A stretch of 58,678 nucleotides of DNA from Gordonia sp. UBA7599 (lineage in GTDB: Bacteria > Actinomycetota > Actinomycetes > Mycobacteriales > Mycobacteriaceae), in assembly GCA_002477755.1 (NCBI GenBank), contig DLKD01000102.1, positions 623 to 59,300 on the forward strand, given 5' to 3'. Of the stretch, positions 34,699 through 44,147 are shown one piece after another (position 1 is the first letter of the stretch; every line of letters starts with the position of its first letter). The notes beneath the pieces were generated by a model. That model had not been told where the DNA came from. It worked only from the letters and a program-made list of their open reading frames with translations, and did not search any database. The translations under genes were made by a program, and so were the position numbers.

Positions 34699-36069
34699 GT
34701 GAGTGTGCTGTTGTTCGGCGTATCGCACCGCAGCGCCCCGGTCGGGGTGCTCGAGCGGTTGGCCGTCGCCGAGCACGATCGGCCGAAGATCGTCGACCGC
34801 CTGCTCGCGGCATCCGCGATCTCCGAGGCGATGGTGGTCTCCACGTGCAACCGCATCGAGATCTACGCCGTCGTTGACGCCTTCCACCCGGCGCTGGAGG
34901 CGGTGGGCGACGTCCTCGGCGAGCATTCCGGGCTGACCATCAATGAGATGACCGCGCATGCCTACGTGCGGTACTCCGAGGCCGCAGCCGAACACCTCTT
35001 CACCGTCGCAGCCGGGCTCGACTCGCTCGTCGTCGGCGAGCAACAGATCCTCGGCCAGATCCGCGGCGCCTACGCGAGCGCCGACGCCCATCGCACCGCC
35101 GGGCGGGTGCTCCACGAACTGGCCCAGCAAGCCCTGCGCGTCGGCAAGCGTGTCCACAGCGAGACCGGTATCGACCGGGCCGGTGCATCGGTCGTCTCCG
35201 TCGCGCTGCACCGAGCCCGCGGCGTCCTCGCCGCCGCGGGCACCGATCTGCGCCGCGGCGTCGTCCTCGGCGCCGGTGCCATGGGCGGATTGTCGGCCGT
35301 GCACCTCGCGCGCGAGGGCATCACCGAGCTGACCATCGTCAACCGCAGCGTCGAGAAGGCACAGCGGCTGGCCGACAACGTCGCCGCCAACCATCCCGGA
35401 GTGACCGCCGTCGGCGTGGGTCTGTCCGATCTGCCCGCGGCGATGGCCGGAACCGACGTCATGATGACGTGCTCGGGTTCAGTGGGCTCGGTCGTGTCCG
35501 TCGCCGAGGTGCACCATGCACTGGCAGCACGCACTGCCACCACCCCACTGGTCATTTGCGACCTGGGGCTGCCCCGCAACGTCGATCCTGCGGCCGGTCG
35601 GCTGCCCGGTGTCGAGTTGATCGATATCGAAGGACTGCGCGGCGACGAGGAGACGCAGGCCGCCGAGGGTGACCTGCTCGGTGCCCGCGCCATCGTCGCC
35701 GCCGAGCTCGCCGACTACCTCGCCGCCCAGCGCCGCGCCGAAGTCACACCGACGGTGACCGCACTGCGCCAGCGTGCCAATGAGGTCGTCGAAGCCGAGA
35801 TCATGCGGTTGGAGTCACGGCTGCCGTCATTGTCGGATGCCGAACGTGACGAGGTGGCCCACTCCGTGCGCCGCGTCGTCGACAAGCTGTTGCACGCGCC
35901 GACGGTGCGCGTGAAGCAACTTGCGGCGACCGCCAACGGCGATCAGTACGCCGAGGCGCTGCGCGAACTGTTCGAGCTGCGCCCGGGTGCCGCCGAATCG
36001 GTGTCGGTGCCCGACGCCGAGGCGAGTCGGCTGCCTGACCCGGCACCGCCCCAGGACGGGCGTCAATGA
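34699..36069 (+). CDS. hemA: Glutamyl-tRNA reductase
   Basis: The 456-residue enzyme reduces glutamyl-tRNA to glutamate-1-semialdehyde, the committed step of tetrapyrrole synthesis by the C5 route. [10 protein letters not shown] opens the catalytic domain, [10 protein letters not shown] carries the nucleophile Cys50, and [15 protein letters not shown] is the signature. The NADPH domain has [12 protein letters not shown]. Start GTG 34699 is 7 bp behind rex; TTG 34687 or other starts are less likely. The end overlaps hemC by 4 nt (ATGA). Confidence 0.96.
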   Translation: MSVLLFGVSHRSAPVGVLERLAVAEHDRPKIVDRLLAASAISEAMVVSTCNRIEIYAVVDAFHPALEAVGDVLGEHSGLTINEMTAHAYVRYSEAAAEHLFTVAAGLDSLVVGEQQILGQIRGAYASADAHRTAGRVLHELAQQALRVGKRVHSETGIDRAGASVVSVALHRARGVLAAAGTDLRRGVVLGAGAMGGLSAVHLAREGITELTIVNRSVEKAQRLADNVAANHPGVTAVGVGLSDLPAAMAGTDVMMTCSGSVGSVVSVAEVHHALAARTATTPLVICDLGLPRNVDPAAGRLPGVELIDIEGLRGDEETQAAEGDLLGARAIVAAELADYLAAQRRAEVTPTVTALRQRANEVVEAEIMRLESRLPSLSDAERDEVAHSVRRVVDKLLHAPTVRVKQLAATANGDQYAEALRELFELRPGAAESVSVPDAEASRLPDPAPPQDGRQ

Positions 36070-36992
36070 CCCGACCGCTGCGCATCGGCACTCGCGGATC
36101 GTTGCTGGCGACCACCCAGGCCGGCCACGTCGCGACGGCTCTCACCGAGGCTGGACACCCCGCCGAACTGGTCATCATCAAAACCGAGGGCGACATGTCC
36201 AGCGCCCCGGTCGCCGAGATCGGCGTCGCAGTCTTCACCACCGCGCTACGCGTCGCACTGCGCAACGACGAGATCGACGTCGCGGTGCACTCGTACAAGG
36301 ATTTGCCGACGGCACCGGAATCCGACCTCGTCATCGCCGCCGTCCCGCCGCGTCAAGACGCTAGAGATGCGCTGGTCAGCGCCGGAAATCGGGTGCTCGG
36401 GGAACTTCCCGTCGGTGCCACCGTGGGGACCTCGGCGCCGCGGCGGGTCGCACAGCTTAGAGCATTGGGTCTCGGTTTGGAAATCCGCCCCCTAAGAGGC
36501 AACCTAGACACTCGGTTGGGCAAAGTCTCCAGCGGTGAACTCGACGCAGTCGTGGTCGCCCGGGCCGGGTTGGCCCGCATCGGCAATACGCAGGTCATTG
36601 CCGAGGCGTTCGACCCGGTGGTGCTGCTACCGGCGCCGGCCCAGGGTGCCCTGGCCGTCGAATGCCGCGTCGACGATGCCCAACTGGTGAGCACGCTCGC
36701 CACGTTGGACGATCCGTCCTCTCGTGCCGCGGTCGATGCCGAGCGCGCGCTGTTGGCGGCCCTGGAGGCCGGCTGCACCGCGCCGGTGGGGGCCTACGCA
36801 GAGGTCGTCGAGTCTCTCGACGACGACGGTCGGATCTTCCTCGAGCTGTCGCTGCGCGCGGCGGTCGCGGCCATCGACGGATCCGATGTGATCCGGAGTT
36901 CGATGGTCGGGCCGATCGAGCAGGCGGCCGACGTGGGGCGCGCGCTCGCTGCGGAAATGCTGGAGTCGGGAGCCGCATCGCTTCTGGCCTAG
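36066..36992 (+). CDS. hemC: Hydroxymethylbilane synthase (porphobilinogen deaminase)
   Basis: The 308-residue enzyme links four porphobilinogens into hydroxymethylbilane. The N-terminal [17 protein letters not shown], the [12 protein letters not shown] segment, the Arg-rich [11 protein letters not shown] and the cofactor-cysteine loop [14 protein letters not shown] are all intact, the last carrying the dipyrromethane cofactor. ATG 36066 overlaps the hemA stop. It is the third gene of rex-hemA-hemC-hemD. Confidence 0.97.
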   Translation: MTRPLRIGTRGSLLATTQAGHVATALTEAGHPAELVIIKTEGDMSSAPVAEIGVAVFTTALRVALRNDEIDVAVHSYKDLPTAPESDLVIAAVPPRQDARDALVSAGNRVLGELPVGATVGTSAPRRVAQLRALGLGLEIRPLRGNLDTRLGKVSSGELDAVVVARAGLARIGNTQVIAEAFDPVVLLPAPAQGALAVECRVDDAQLVSTLATLDDPSSRAAVDAERALLAALEAGCTAPVGAYAEVVESLDDDGRIFLELSLRAAVAAIDGSDVIRSSMVGPIEQAADVGRALAAEMLESGAASLLA

Positions 36993-37034
36993 CTGACGAA
37001 CTACCGCCCCGAGCGGGGTAGGAGAGTGCGAGTG

Positions 37035-38678
37035 ATGAGCCGGACGACGAAAAAGGTCAACCCCGGACGGATTCTGTTCGTGGGCGCCGGTCCCGGCGAC
37101 CCGGACCTGCTGACGGTCCGGGCGCGCAGCGTTTTGTGCAGCGCCACGACGGCCTTCATCGATCCCGACGTCCCGCCCGGCGTCGTCGAACTGATCGGCT
37201 CGGTCCACCGACCCGAGGCCGCCCCTACCACCCGGCGCACCAAGCCGGTCGACCCCGAAGCGGTCGACACGGCCGACGACGTCGATGCCGAATCCTCGTC
37301 GGAGGATCCGGTCAGTGTGCACCCGGCGCTCGGCGCCCCCGCCGACGTTGCCAAGACCCTCGTCGGAATCGCGAAGACCGGGACCGACGTCGTGCGCGTC
37401 GTCGCCGGCGATCCGCTGACCTCCAGCGCGGTCCTGGCCGAGGTCGGCGCTGTCGCACGTACCTCGGTGGCCTTCGAGGTCCTACCCGGCCTGCCTGCCG
37501 CCGCGGTCGTGCCCAGCTACGCCGGCATGCCGCTCGGCTCGGGCTACACGGTTGCCGATGTGCGCGGCGACGTCGATTGGGCGGCGCTGGCCGCTGCGCC
37601 CGGTCCGCTGGTCCTGCACAGCACGGCCGGCCATCTCGCCCAGGCCGCCGCGTCACTGATCGACAACGGCCTGCCCGCCACCACCCCGGTGGCCATCACC
37701 GTCAACGGCACGACGTGCGCACAGCGCACCATCGAGGCCACCCTGGAGACCGCTGCGGACTCGGGCGGCGAGCTACTCGGTCCGCTGCTGGTCACCATCG
37801 GCAAGGTCGTGACCCAGCGCGGCAAGCTCTCCTGGTGGGAGACGCGCGCCCTCTACGGCTGGACGGTTCTCGTGCCGCGCACCAAGGAGCAGGCCGGTGA
37901 GATGAGCGATCGCCTCGTCGGGCACGGCGCCATTCCCAAGGAGGTGCCGACGATCGCCGTCGAGCCCCCGCGCTCGCCCGCGCAGATGGAGCGCGCCGTC
38001 AAGGGTCTGGTGGACGGCCGCTACCAGTGGGTGGTGTTCACCTCCACGAACTCGGTTCGCGCAGTGTGGGAGAAGTTCGCCGAGTTCGGCCTCGACGCCC
38101 GCGCGTTCTCCGGTGTGAAGATCGCCTGCGTCGGCGAGGCCACCGCTGATCGCGTCCGGGCGTTCGGCATCGAGCCCGAGTTGGTCCCGTCCGGTGAGCA
38201 GTCCTCGCTGGGCCTGCTGGAGGACTTCCCGCCCTACGACGAGGTCTTCGACCCGGTCGACCGTGTGCTGCTGCCGCGTGCCGACATCGCCACCGAGACC
38301 CTCGCCGAGGGCCTGCGGGAACGCGGCTGGGAGATCGACGACGTCACTGCCTACCGCACCGTGCGCGCGGCCCCGCCGCCCGCGGAGACCCGCGAAATGA
38401 TCAAGACCGGTGGGTTCGACGCGGTTTGCTTCACGTCGAGTTCGACAGTGCGCAACCTCGTCGGGATCGCAGGCAAACCGCACGCGCGGACCATCGTCGC
38501 GTGCATCGGCCCGAAGACCGCTGAGACCGCGGTCGAGTTCGGCCTCCGCGTCGATGTGCGGCCCGAGACGGCGTCGGTGCCCGACCTTGTCGAGGCGCTT
38601 GCTGCGCACGCCGCGCGGCTACGTGCCGAGGGCGCACTGCCCCCGCCGCGCAAGAAGTCGCGCCGCTCGCGGTCCTAG
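37035..38678 (+). CDS. hemD: Uroporphyrinogen-III synthase with degenerate SUMT-like N-terminus
   Basis: The 547-residue protein is a fusion. Residues 1 to about 265 are SUMT/CobA-like (GRILFVGAGPGDPDLLTVRA), but the methyltransferase motifs are weak (VVAGDPLTSSA in place of KGGDPFVFGRG), so methylation is doubtful. Residues about 275-535 are the HemD domain, with WVVFTSTNSVRAVWE and FTSSSTVRNLVG, which closes hydroxymethylbilane to uroporphyrinogen III. ATG 37035 is 10 nt after AGGAG; GTG 37032 and GTG 37026 are alternatives. Similar fused proteins occur in other actinobacteria. The C-terminal tail is basic. Confidence 0.9.
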   Translation: MSRTTKKVNPGRILFVGAGPGDPDLLTVRARSVLCSATTAFIDPDVPPGVVELIGSVHRPEAAPTTRRTKPVDPEAVDTADDVDAESSSEDPVSVHPALGAPADVAKTLVGIAKTGTDVVRVVAGDPLTSSAVLAEVGAVARTSVAFEVLPGLPAAAVVPSYAGMPLGSGYTVADVRGDVDWAALAAAPGPLVLHSTAGHLAQAAASLIDNGLPATTPVAITVNGTTCAQRTIEATLETAADSGGELLGPLLVTIGKVVTQRGKLSWWETRALYGWTVLVPRTKEQAGEMSDRLVGHGAIPKEVPTIAVEPPRSPAQMERAVKGLVDGRYQWVVFTSTNSVRAVWEKFAEFGLDARAFSGVKIACVGEATADRVRAFGIEPELVPSGEQSSLGLLEDFPPYDEVFDPVDRVLLPRADIATETLAEGLRERGWEIDDVTAYRTVRAAPPPAETREMIKTGGFDAVCFTSSSTVRNLVGIAGKPHARTIVACIGPKTAETAVEFGLRVDVRPETASVPDLVEALAAHAARLRAEGALPPPRKKSRRSRS

Positions 38679-38684
38679 GTTGAT

Positions 38685-38727
38685 CAGTTAACGATTGCGC
38701 TCGGAAATCGAGCGTTTTCGCTAACTG
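38685..38727. repeat. 43-bp imperfect palindrome in front of hemB
   Basis: Arms of 19 nt (CAGTTAACGATTGCGCTCG and its mate) match at 15 positions around the central GAAAT. It fills the gap between hemD and hemB, ending 14 bp before the hemB -10. It may be a terminator or an operator; no T tract is seen. Confidence 0.6.
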
Positions 38728-38741
38728 CTATTGCGCGACCT

Positions 38742-38747
38742 TAGACT
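38742..38747 (+). promoter_or_regulatory. -10 element of hemB, leaderless type
   Basis: TAGACT is followed by exactly 7 nt and GTG 38755. No ribosome-binding site precedes the GTG. Confidence 0.55.
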
Positions 38748-38754
38748 CGACGGC

Positions 38755-39765
38755 GTGACTGCTGAACGCGTGACCGGCCCGACGATTCGTCCGCGCCGCC
38801 TCCGCTCGACTGCGGCCGTGCGCCGCCTGGTGGCCCAGACCGACCTCGCGCCGCGCCATCTGGTGCTGCCGATGTTCGTCGCGGACGGTCTGGACGAGCC
38901 CAAGCCGATCGCCTCGATGCCCGGCGTCGTGCAGCACACGCTCGATTCGCTGCGCACCGCCGCCGAGGAGGCGGTCGCTGCCGGCGTCGGTGGGCTGATG
39001 CTGTTCGGCGTACCGCGTGCCCAGGACAAGGACGCGCTGGGATCCGGTGCCGACAGCGCCGACGGAATCCTGAACCGTGCGCTGGCCGCGCTGCGCGCCG
39101 ACTTCGGCGACGACACCGTCCTCATGGCCGACACCTGCCTCGACGAGTTCACCGACCATGGGCACTGCGGCGTCGTCGACGATCAGGGGCGCGTGGACAA
39201 CGACGCCACCCTGTCTCGGTACCAGGCGATGGCGGTGGCGCAAGCGCGGGCTGGGGCGCACATGCTCGGTCCCAGCGGGATGATGGACGGCCAGATCGCC
39301 GCCATCCGCGCGGCGCTCGACGAGGCCGGCCACACCGACACGGCACTGCTCGCCTACACCGCGAAGTACGCGTCGGCTTTCTACGGCCCGTTTCGCGATG
39401 CCGTGGACTCGTCGTTGGACGGGGATCGGCGCACCTACCAACAGGATCCGGCCAACCGTGCCGAGGCGCTGCGCGAATTGGAGCTCGACCTCGCCGAGGG
39501 CGCCGACCTGGTCATGGTGAAGCCGGCGATGGGCTACCTCGACATCCTCGCCGACGTGGCCGCGCACTCGCCGGCCCCCGTCGCCGCGTATCAGGTCAGC
39601 GGCGAGTACTCGATGATCAGCGCTGCCGCAGAGCGGGGCTGGATCGACCGGCGGTCCGCAGTGCTCGAATCATTGACGTCGATCCGGCGCGCCGGTGCGT
39701 CGATCGTCCTCACCTACTGGGCGGCCGAGGTCGCCGGTTGGGTGAGTGGGTCGGCCGGTCAGTAA
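38755..39765 (+). CDS. hemB: Delta-aminolevulinic acid dehydratase (porphobilinogen synthase)
   Basis: The 336-residue enzyme condenses two aminolevulinates into porphobilinogen. Two active-site lysines are present in [13 protein letters not shown] and [11 protein letters not shown]. The metal site reads [14 protein letters not shown]: it keeps two of the three zinc cysteines of the classical CLCEYTSHGHCG form and has Asp in place of the middle Cys, so the metal requirement may be mixed. GTG 38755 is preferred over TTG 38731 because of the TAGACT-N7 element. It is the fifth haem gene here and has its own promoter. Confidence 0.95.
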   Translation: MTAERVTGPTIRPRRLRSTAAVRRLVAQTDLAPRHLVLPMFVADGLDEPKPIASMPGVVQHTLDSLRTAAEEAVAAGVGGLMLFGVPRAQDKDALGSGADSADGILNRALAALRADFGDDTVLMADTCLDEFTDHGHCGVVDDQGRVDNDATLSRYQAMAVAQARAGAHMLGPSGMMDGQIAAIRAALDEAGHTDTALLAYTAKYASAFYGPFRDAVDSSLDGDRRTYQQDPANRAEALRELELDLAEGADLVMVKPAMGYLDILADVAAHSPAPVAAYQVSGEYSMISAAAERGWIDRRSAVLESLTSIRRAGASIVLTYWAAEVAGWVSGSAGQ

Positions 39766-39775
39766 CCTGGTAGTC

Positions 39776-40405
39776 ATGACCGTTGCCCAGCCCGCGGGCC
39801 CGATGCCGCCGCAACCACCCCAGCGGCCCGCGCTGATCAGCTCGATCGCGATTGCCACTGAACTGTGGCTCGTGGTCATCGTGGCGCTGGCGCTGACCCA
39901 GATCGGGAGCTACCCGACGGTGCGCGACGCGATGGACAAGCGGTTGGCGGAACTGCCCAAAGACGCGAGCGAGACCGTGCGCCGGTCGGCAGAAATGATG
40001 ACCAACCCCGGGCTGATCGTCGCATCTTTGGTCGTGGCTGTCCTGGTTGGCGCGGCGATCGCCCTGACTGCGATGTACTTCGCGCGCGCTGGATACACCT
40101 GGGCGCGGCTGATCCTGTCGGGCCTGAGTGCGTATGTCCTCGTCGGCGGGGTTATGGCATTCGCCGGCGAGCGGGTCTGGACGCAGGCGCCGCAGATCGT
40201 CGCCGGGGTGTGCGCGGCCGCGGCGCTCCTGCTACTCATGCGACGCGACGCGGACACCTACTGCCGCGAGATGGCCCAGTTCCGGGCCTACGCCAAGACA
40301 CCGGCCGCGTTGGCGCAGGCCTTCCCGACTACGCCGTGGCAGGGATATTCGCAGCCGCCCGCGCCTAACCACCGGAACGAAGGGACGGGACACCCCCATG
40401 AGTGA
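39776..40405 (+). CDS. Four-helix membrane protein of unknown function
   Basis: The 209-residue protein has a Pro-rich cytoplasmic start and four membrane segments at about residues 27-45, 85-108, 120-140 and 147-163. The first two are separated by a polar loop of about 40 residues with DKRLAELP, and the C-terminus is polar and Pro-rich. I do not recognise a family. ATG 39776 has TAACCT (39763-39768) 7 nt upstream. It overlaps the next gene by 8 nt, so the pair is probably one transcript. Confidence 0.75.
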   Translation: MTVAQPAGPMPPQPPQRPALISSIAIATELWLVVIVALALTQIGSYPTVRDAMDKRLAELPKDASETVRRSAEMMTNPGLIVASLVVAVLVGAAIALTAMYFARAGYTWARLILSGLSAYVLVGGVMAFAGERVWTQAPQIVAGVCAAAALLLLMRRDADTYCREMAQFRAYAKTPAALAQAFPTTPWQGYSQPPAPNHRNEGTGHPHE

Positions 40406-41054
40406 CCCCGCCGAGCGCGTCGGCTCTAACGACGAGGATTTCGACGCCGCCGACCTGGTAGACGATCAACAGGACGAGGTCAGCCTGGAGAAGGTCGACC
40501 TGGACGAGGTCGATCTTGCGGACGACGACTCGAATGACGCCGATGGGTCTGCCGCGCCCGATGACGGCCTCTCGCCCGTCGACGAGGACTTTGGCGAGGT
40601 GTTGTTCGCCGAGCAGGGCAGCGGTTGGTGGCCGATGCTGATCGGCCCGGTCCTCATCGGGGCGATCCTGCTCATGGAGGCCCTCGGTCCGGGGCAGGTC
40701 CACTGGCCGGTGATGATCATCTTCTTCATCGTCATCACCGGGCCGACATACCTGTTCATCACCGCGGCTCGGACCTACGCCAGCGTTGAGCTCACCGACA
40801 GGACACTCCGCTGTGGGACCCGCCGGATCAACCTGGCCGATATCGCGAAGATCTACCCGCCCAACACCGGTAACGACTACAAGGACTGGGAGAAGGCCAC
40901 CGCGCTGGGCGAGCTCCCCGCGGTTCCGCGCGGCCGGAAGGGCATCGGTATCCGGATGGTGAACGGGAAGCTGGCGCAGGCCTGGGCGCGCGACGTCGAA
41001 CGGTTGCGCATCGAGCTCACCGAGGCGCATCTGGCCGTGAAGATGGGCCTCTAG
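40398..41054 (+). CDS. DUF3093 family membrane protein
   Basis: The 218-residue protein has about 75 very acidic N-terminal residues (runs such as DDQQDEVSLEKVDLDEVDL), then two membrane segments near 80-95 and 103-120, and a C-terminal domain with VELTDRTLRCGTRRIN, ALGELPAVPRGRKGIG and QAWARDVERLR, the DUF3093 pattern. The function is not known. ATG 40398 overlaps the preceding gene. It ends 9 bp before the convergent acyl-CoA dehydrogenase. Confidence 0.82.
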   Translation: MSDPAERVGSNDEDFDAADLVDDQQDEVSLEKVDLDEVDLADDDSNDADGSAAPDDGLSPVDEDFGEVLFAEQGSGWWPMLIGPVLIGAILLMEALGPGQVHWPVMIIFFIVITGPTYLFITAARTYASVELTDRTLRCGTRRINLADIAKIYPPNTGNDYKDWEKATALGELPAVPRGRKGIGIRMVNGKLAQAWARDVERLRIELTEAHLAVKMGL

Positions 41055-41062
41055 TCGTCGGC

Positions 41063-43030
41063 TCAGCCGTGCTCGAGCATCGGCGCGGTGAGGAGCGCCT
41101 CGGGGATGCCGAATGCGTCGACGAGAGTGCGCGCGTGTGGGCGCAACTGCTCGCAGAGGTCATTGACCCCACGACGGATCGCCTTGGCACGCTCGACCGA
41201 TACGTGCCGATGCATCAGGAACCAGGACAGGTCGGCTTCGAGCGCCGAGTACACGAACAGGTCGCAGACCTTGCCGAGCAGCTCCGCCGCCGACCGCGAA
41301 TCACACTTGTCGATGGCCTCGATGAACGACTCGAGGACCAGGCGCTCGGTGTGGGCGGTCGCTGCCTTGAGCAAGTGGTCCTGCGTGTTGTTGAAGACGG
41401 TGAACGGGTCGTCGGCGTCGGCGGCCTTGCGCAGCCGCTGCGCGCAGGTGCGTCGCAGGTGGTCCTCACGATTGCGGAACAGGCGGATCTGCGTGCCGCG
41501 GTTGGTCAGCTCTGACTTATCGGGATCCTCGTCGGAGGAGTCCAGCAGGGTTTGCACGACCTGGCGCACCGCGGTCTTCTCGGCCACGACGTCGCCGACC
41601 ATCCCGGCCACGAACCGCACCCAGCCCGCAGCGTTGAGCCCGCGCATCTCGTCGGAGTAGGAGCCCAGCAGTTCCTTGCCGACGAGTTGCGTCAGCACCG
41701 TGTTGTCACCCTCGAAGGTCGTGAATACATCGATGTCGCCGCGCAGGATCGACAGTTGGTTCTCGTCGAGGTAGCCGGCGCCGCCGCACGCTTCGCGGCA
41801 CACGTTGATGGTGTGGCTGGCGTGGCCGCTGCCGTACGCCTTGAGCCCGGCGGCCCAGCTTTCCAGCAGCCGCTGCCGGTGCGGGTCGACGGTGTCGGCC
41901 TCGAGTGACTGGACGTCGTGCAGCTCGGCGGTCAACTCATTCTGCGCGAACGCGATCGCATATGACTTCGCCAACAGTGGCAGCAGCTTCCGCTGATGGG
42001 CGCGGTAGTCGAGGATGGTGATCTCATAGGTGCCGTCGGGGGCATCGAACTGCTTGCGCACCAGTGCGTACCGGATCGCGAGGGCCAGTGCCTTGCGGGC
42101 CGCCGCGCCGGCCGTCGCGCCTACCGAGACACGGCCCCGGATCAGAGTGCCGAGCATGGTGAAGAACCGGCGGTTGTCGCTCTCGATCGGCGAGCTGTAG
42201 GTGCCGTCCGCGGCCACGTCGGCGTACCGGTTGAGAAGGTTCTCCCGTGGGATGCGGACCTCGTTGAACACGAAGCGTCCGTTGTCGACGCCGCGCAATC
42301 CGCCCTTGTAGCCGCAGTCGGAGGTCGTGACGCCGGGTAGATCCTCGCCGTCGTCGCCGCGCACCGGCACGAAGAAGCAGTGCACGCCGCGGTTGGTCGG
42401 CTCCTCGCCGGGCCCGCCGGTGATCAGCTGCGCGAACACGGCCGACACGGTGGCATGCTCGCCGGCACCGCCGATGTAGTCCTTGCGGGCCAAGGGTGTC
42501 GTCGAATCGATCACGAACTCACCGGTGTTCGGGTCATAGGTCGCGGTGGTCTCCAGTGCCTGCACGTTGGAGCCGTGCCCGGTTTCGGTCATGCCGAACG
42601 AGCCGAGCAGTTTGAGGTCGATGAGGTCGGCGACGTAGCGCTCGTGGTGGCGTGCGGTGCCCAGGTTCTCCACCGCACCGCCGAACAGGCCCCACTGGAC
42701 GCCCGACTTCACCATGAGCGACAGGTCCGCGTAACCCAGCATCTCGATGCCGACGATCGCCCGGCCGACGTCGCCGGTACCACCGTGCTCGGTGCGGAAG
42801 CCCGCCGACGCAAAGTTCTGCGAGGCCAGCTCCTTCATCTCGGCGAGGATCTTCGCCCGCGAGGGACCCAGGTCGAGCGCGGGATCGGGGAGGAGGTCGG
42901 CACGGTCCAATGCGATGCGCAGCTCGTCGCGGACGTCCTTCCACCGGCCGTCCAGCGCGGCGCGCAGGCCGTCGACGGTGGTGGTGTCGGTGATTTGGTC
43001 GGGTGTCGTCGGATCGATTTCGGCAGCCAT
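41063..43030 (-). CDS. Acyl-CoA dehydrogenase, large type (about 650 residues)
   Basis: The 655-residue protein has an acyl-CoA dehydrogenase core: FGMTETGHGSNVQALET (FAD/substrate loop), DYIGGAGEHAT, and CREACGGAGYLDENQL, the C-terminal FAD motif near residue 415. The extra C-terminal 230 residues are typical of the long acyl-CoA dehydrogenase/oxidase-like subfamily of actinobacteria. It oxidises acyl-CoA in lipid or branched-chain breakdown; the substrate is unknown. ATG 43030 has TACGGT (43038-43043) 7 nt upstream, which is why I reject the ATG at 43078. Confidence 0.92.
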   Translation of the reverse strand: MAAEIDPTTPDQITDTTTVDGLRAALDGRWKDVRDELRIALDRADLLPDPALDLGPSRAKILAEMKELASQNFASAGFRTEHGGTGDVGRAIVGIEMLGYADLSLMVKSGVQWGLFGGAVENLGTARHHERYVADLIDLKLLGSFGMTETGHGSNVQALETTATYDPNTGEFVIDSTTPLARKDYIGGAGEHATVSAVFAQLITGGPGEEPTNRGVHCFFVPVRGDDGEDLPGVTTSDCGYKGGLRGVDNGRFVFNEVRIPRENLLNRYADVAADGTYSSPIESDNRRFFTMLGTLIRGRVSVGATAGAAARKALALAIRYALVRKQFDAPDGTYEITILDYRAHQRKLLPLLAKSYAIAFAQNELTAELHDVQSLEADTVDPHRQRLLESWAAGLKAYGSGHASHTINVCREACGGAGYLDENQLSILRGDIDVFTTFEGDNTVLTQLVGKELLGSYSDEMRGLNAAGWVRFVAGMVGDVVAEKTAVRQVVQTLLDSSDEDPDKSELTNRGTQIRLFRNREDHLRRTCAQRLRKAADADDPFTVFNNTQDHLLKAATAHTERLVLESFIEAIDKCDSRSAAELLGKVCDLFVYSALEADLSWFLMHRHVSVERAKAIRRGVNDLCEQLRPHARTLVDAFGIPEALLTAPMLEHG

Positions 43031-43070
43031 GGGTTCTACCGTATTCGTTTCGCCCGTCTTTGGGCCGCGC

Positions 43071-43102
43071 AATCCCACAGGGCTTCGTCAATGCCGCGTC
43101 GA
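43071..43102 (-). repeat. Dispersed intergenic repeat, copy B
   Basis: The reverse complement of this segment matches copy A at 12145-12176 at 27 of 32 positions. It lies in the divergent gap between the acyl-CoA dehydrogenase and the SGNH lipoprotein, upstream of both -10 elements. Confidence 0.65.
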
Positions 43103-43160
43103 TCCGGCGATCGGCGTTGGGTTGTCGAAAGCGTGCAGGGTTGCGAACTAGCCTGATCGA

Positions 43161-44075
43161 GTGGTGTTGAACCGTGTGGCCGCGGCACTGTTGGTTGTTG
43201 GGGCATTGACCACAGCGTGTACCCGAGGCGATCCGCAGCCCGAGGTCACCACGCAGCCCGAAGTGTCCACCGCCCGCTACGCCCACCTGGGCGACAGCTT
43301 CGCAGCCGGATCGGGGATCGACCCGACTGTTCCCGATTCCCCGGCGATGTGTCTGCGCTCGCAGCTCAACTTTGGGCAGTTGATCGCACGCGGCCTTCAC
43401 GACGGCACGATCGCGGCACGGAGCCGATTGCGCGGGCTAGGCGCCGCCGAGTTCGCCGACGTCTCATGCGGAGCCGCCACCACCGCCGATCTCACCGTCG
43501 CACAGTATTTCGGAGTCGCACCGCAGGCCGACGTACTGGGGCCGTCGACCGAACTCGTCACCCTCCTGATCGGCGGCAATGACGGCCGTCTCTTCGCCGA
43601 CGCGGTCAACGCGTGCAGCGCCGTCGCCGAGACCGATGTCGACGGCGATCCGTGCCGCCGGAGCAGCGGTGCCCGATTCGACGACGAGGTGGCCACGACG
43701 ATCGCGCCCGCCCTCGTCGACGCGGTGGCACTGGTCAAGCGCCGCGCACCCAACGCGCGGCTGCTCGTCGTCGGGTACCCGCGCATCCTTCCGGCACGCG
43801 GAGGTTGCTACCCGGTGATGCGCATCGCGGCCGGCGATGTCGCCTACCTCGACGACCTGCAGGTGCGGCTCAACCGTGCCATCGCCGCCGCCGCGACGAC
43901 CGGAGGCGCCACCTATGTGGACACGTGGTCGGCCTCGGCGGGACGCGATGCGTGCGCACCACCGGACCGACGCTGGGTGGAGCCGATGGTCGGGGCGCGG
44001 ACGCGCACCACGGTGCATCCCAACGCCGCAGGTCAGCGGGGGATCGCCGACGCCGTTGCCGCTGCGCTGCGGTGA
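43161..44075 (+). CDS. SGNH/GDSL-type hydrolase lipoprotein
   Basis: The 304-residue protein has a lipoprotein signal ending LTTAC near residue 20. The mature domain is SGNH-type: block I YAHLGDSFAAGSG (Ser in GDS), block III LLIGGND, and block V TTVHPNAAGQRG carrying the catalytic His. Extra cysteines (DVSCGAA, NACSA, GDPC) likely form disulfides. It is a secreted esterase/lipase anchored to the membrane. GTG 43161 or GTG 43164 may be the start; TAGCCT (43149-43154) lies 6 nt before the first. Confidence 0.9.
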   Translation: MVLNRVAAALLVVGALTTACTRGDPQPEVTTQPEVSTARYAHLGDSFAAGSGIDPTVPDSPAMCLRSQLNFGQLIARGLHDGTIAARSRLRGLGAAEFADVSCGAATTADLTVAQYFGVAPQADVLGPSTELVTLLIGGNDGRLFADAVNACSAVAETDVDGDPCRRSSGARFDDEVATTIAPALVDAVALVKRRAPNARLLVVGYPRILPARGGCYPVMRIAAGDVAYLDDLQVRLNRAIAAAATTGGATYVDTWSASAGRDACAPPDRRWVEPMVGARTRTTVHPNAAGQRGIADAVAAALR

Positions 44076-44147
44076 GATGGCGCGGCAACCTGACAGCTGC
44101 CTGAGCCGATTGGGGGTTTGCCGGGTGACTTTGCCACACTGGACGTC

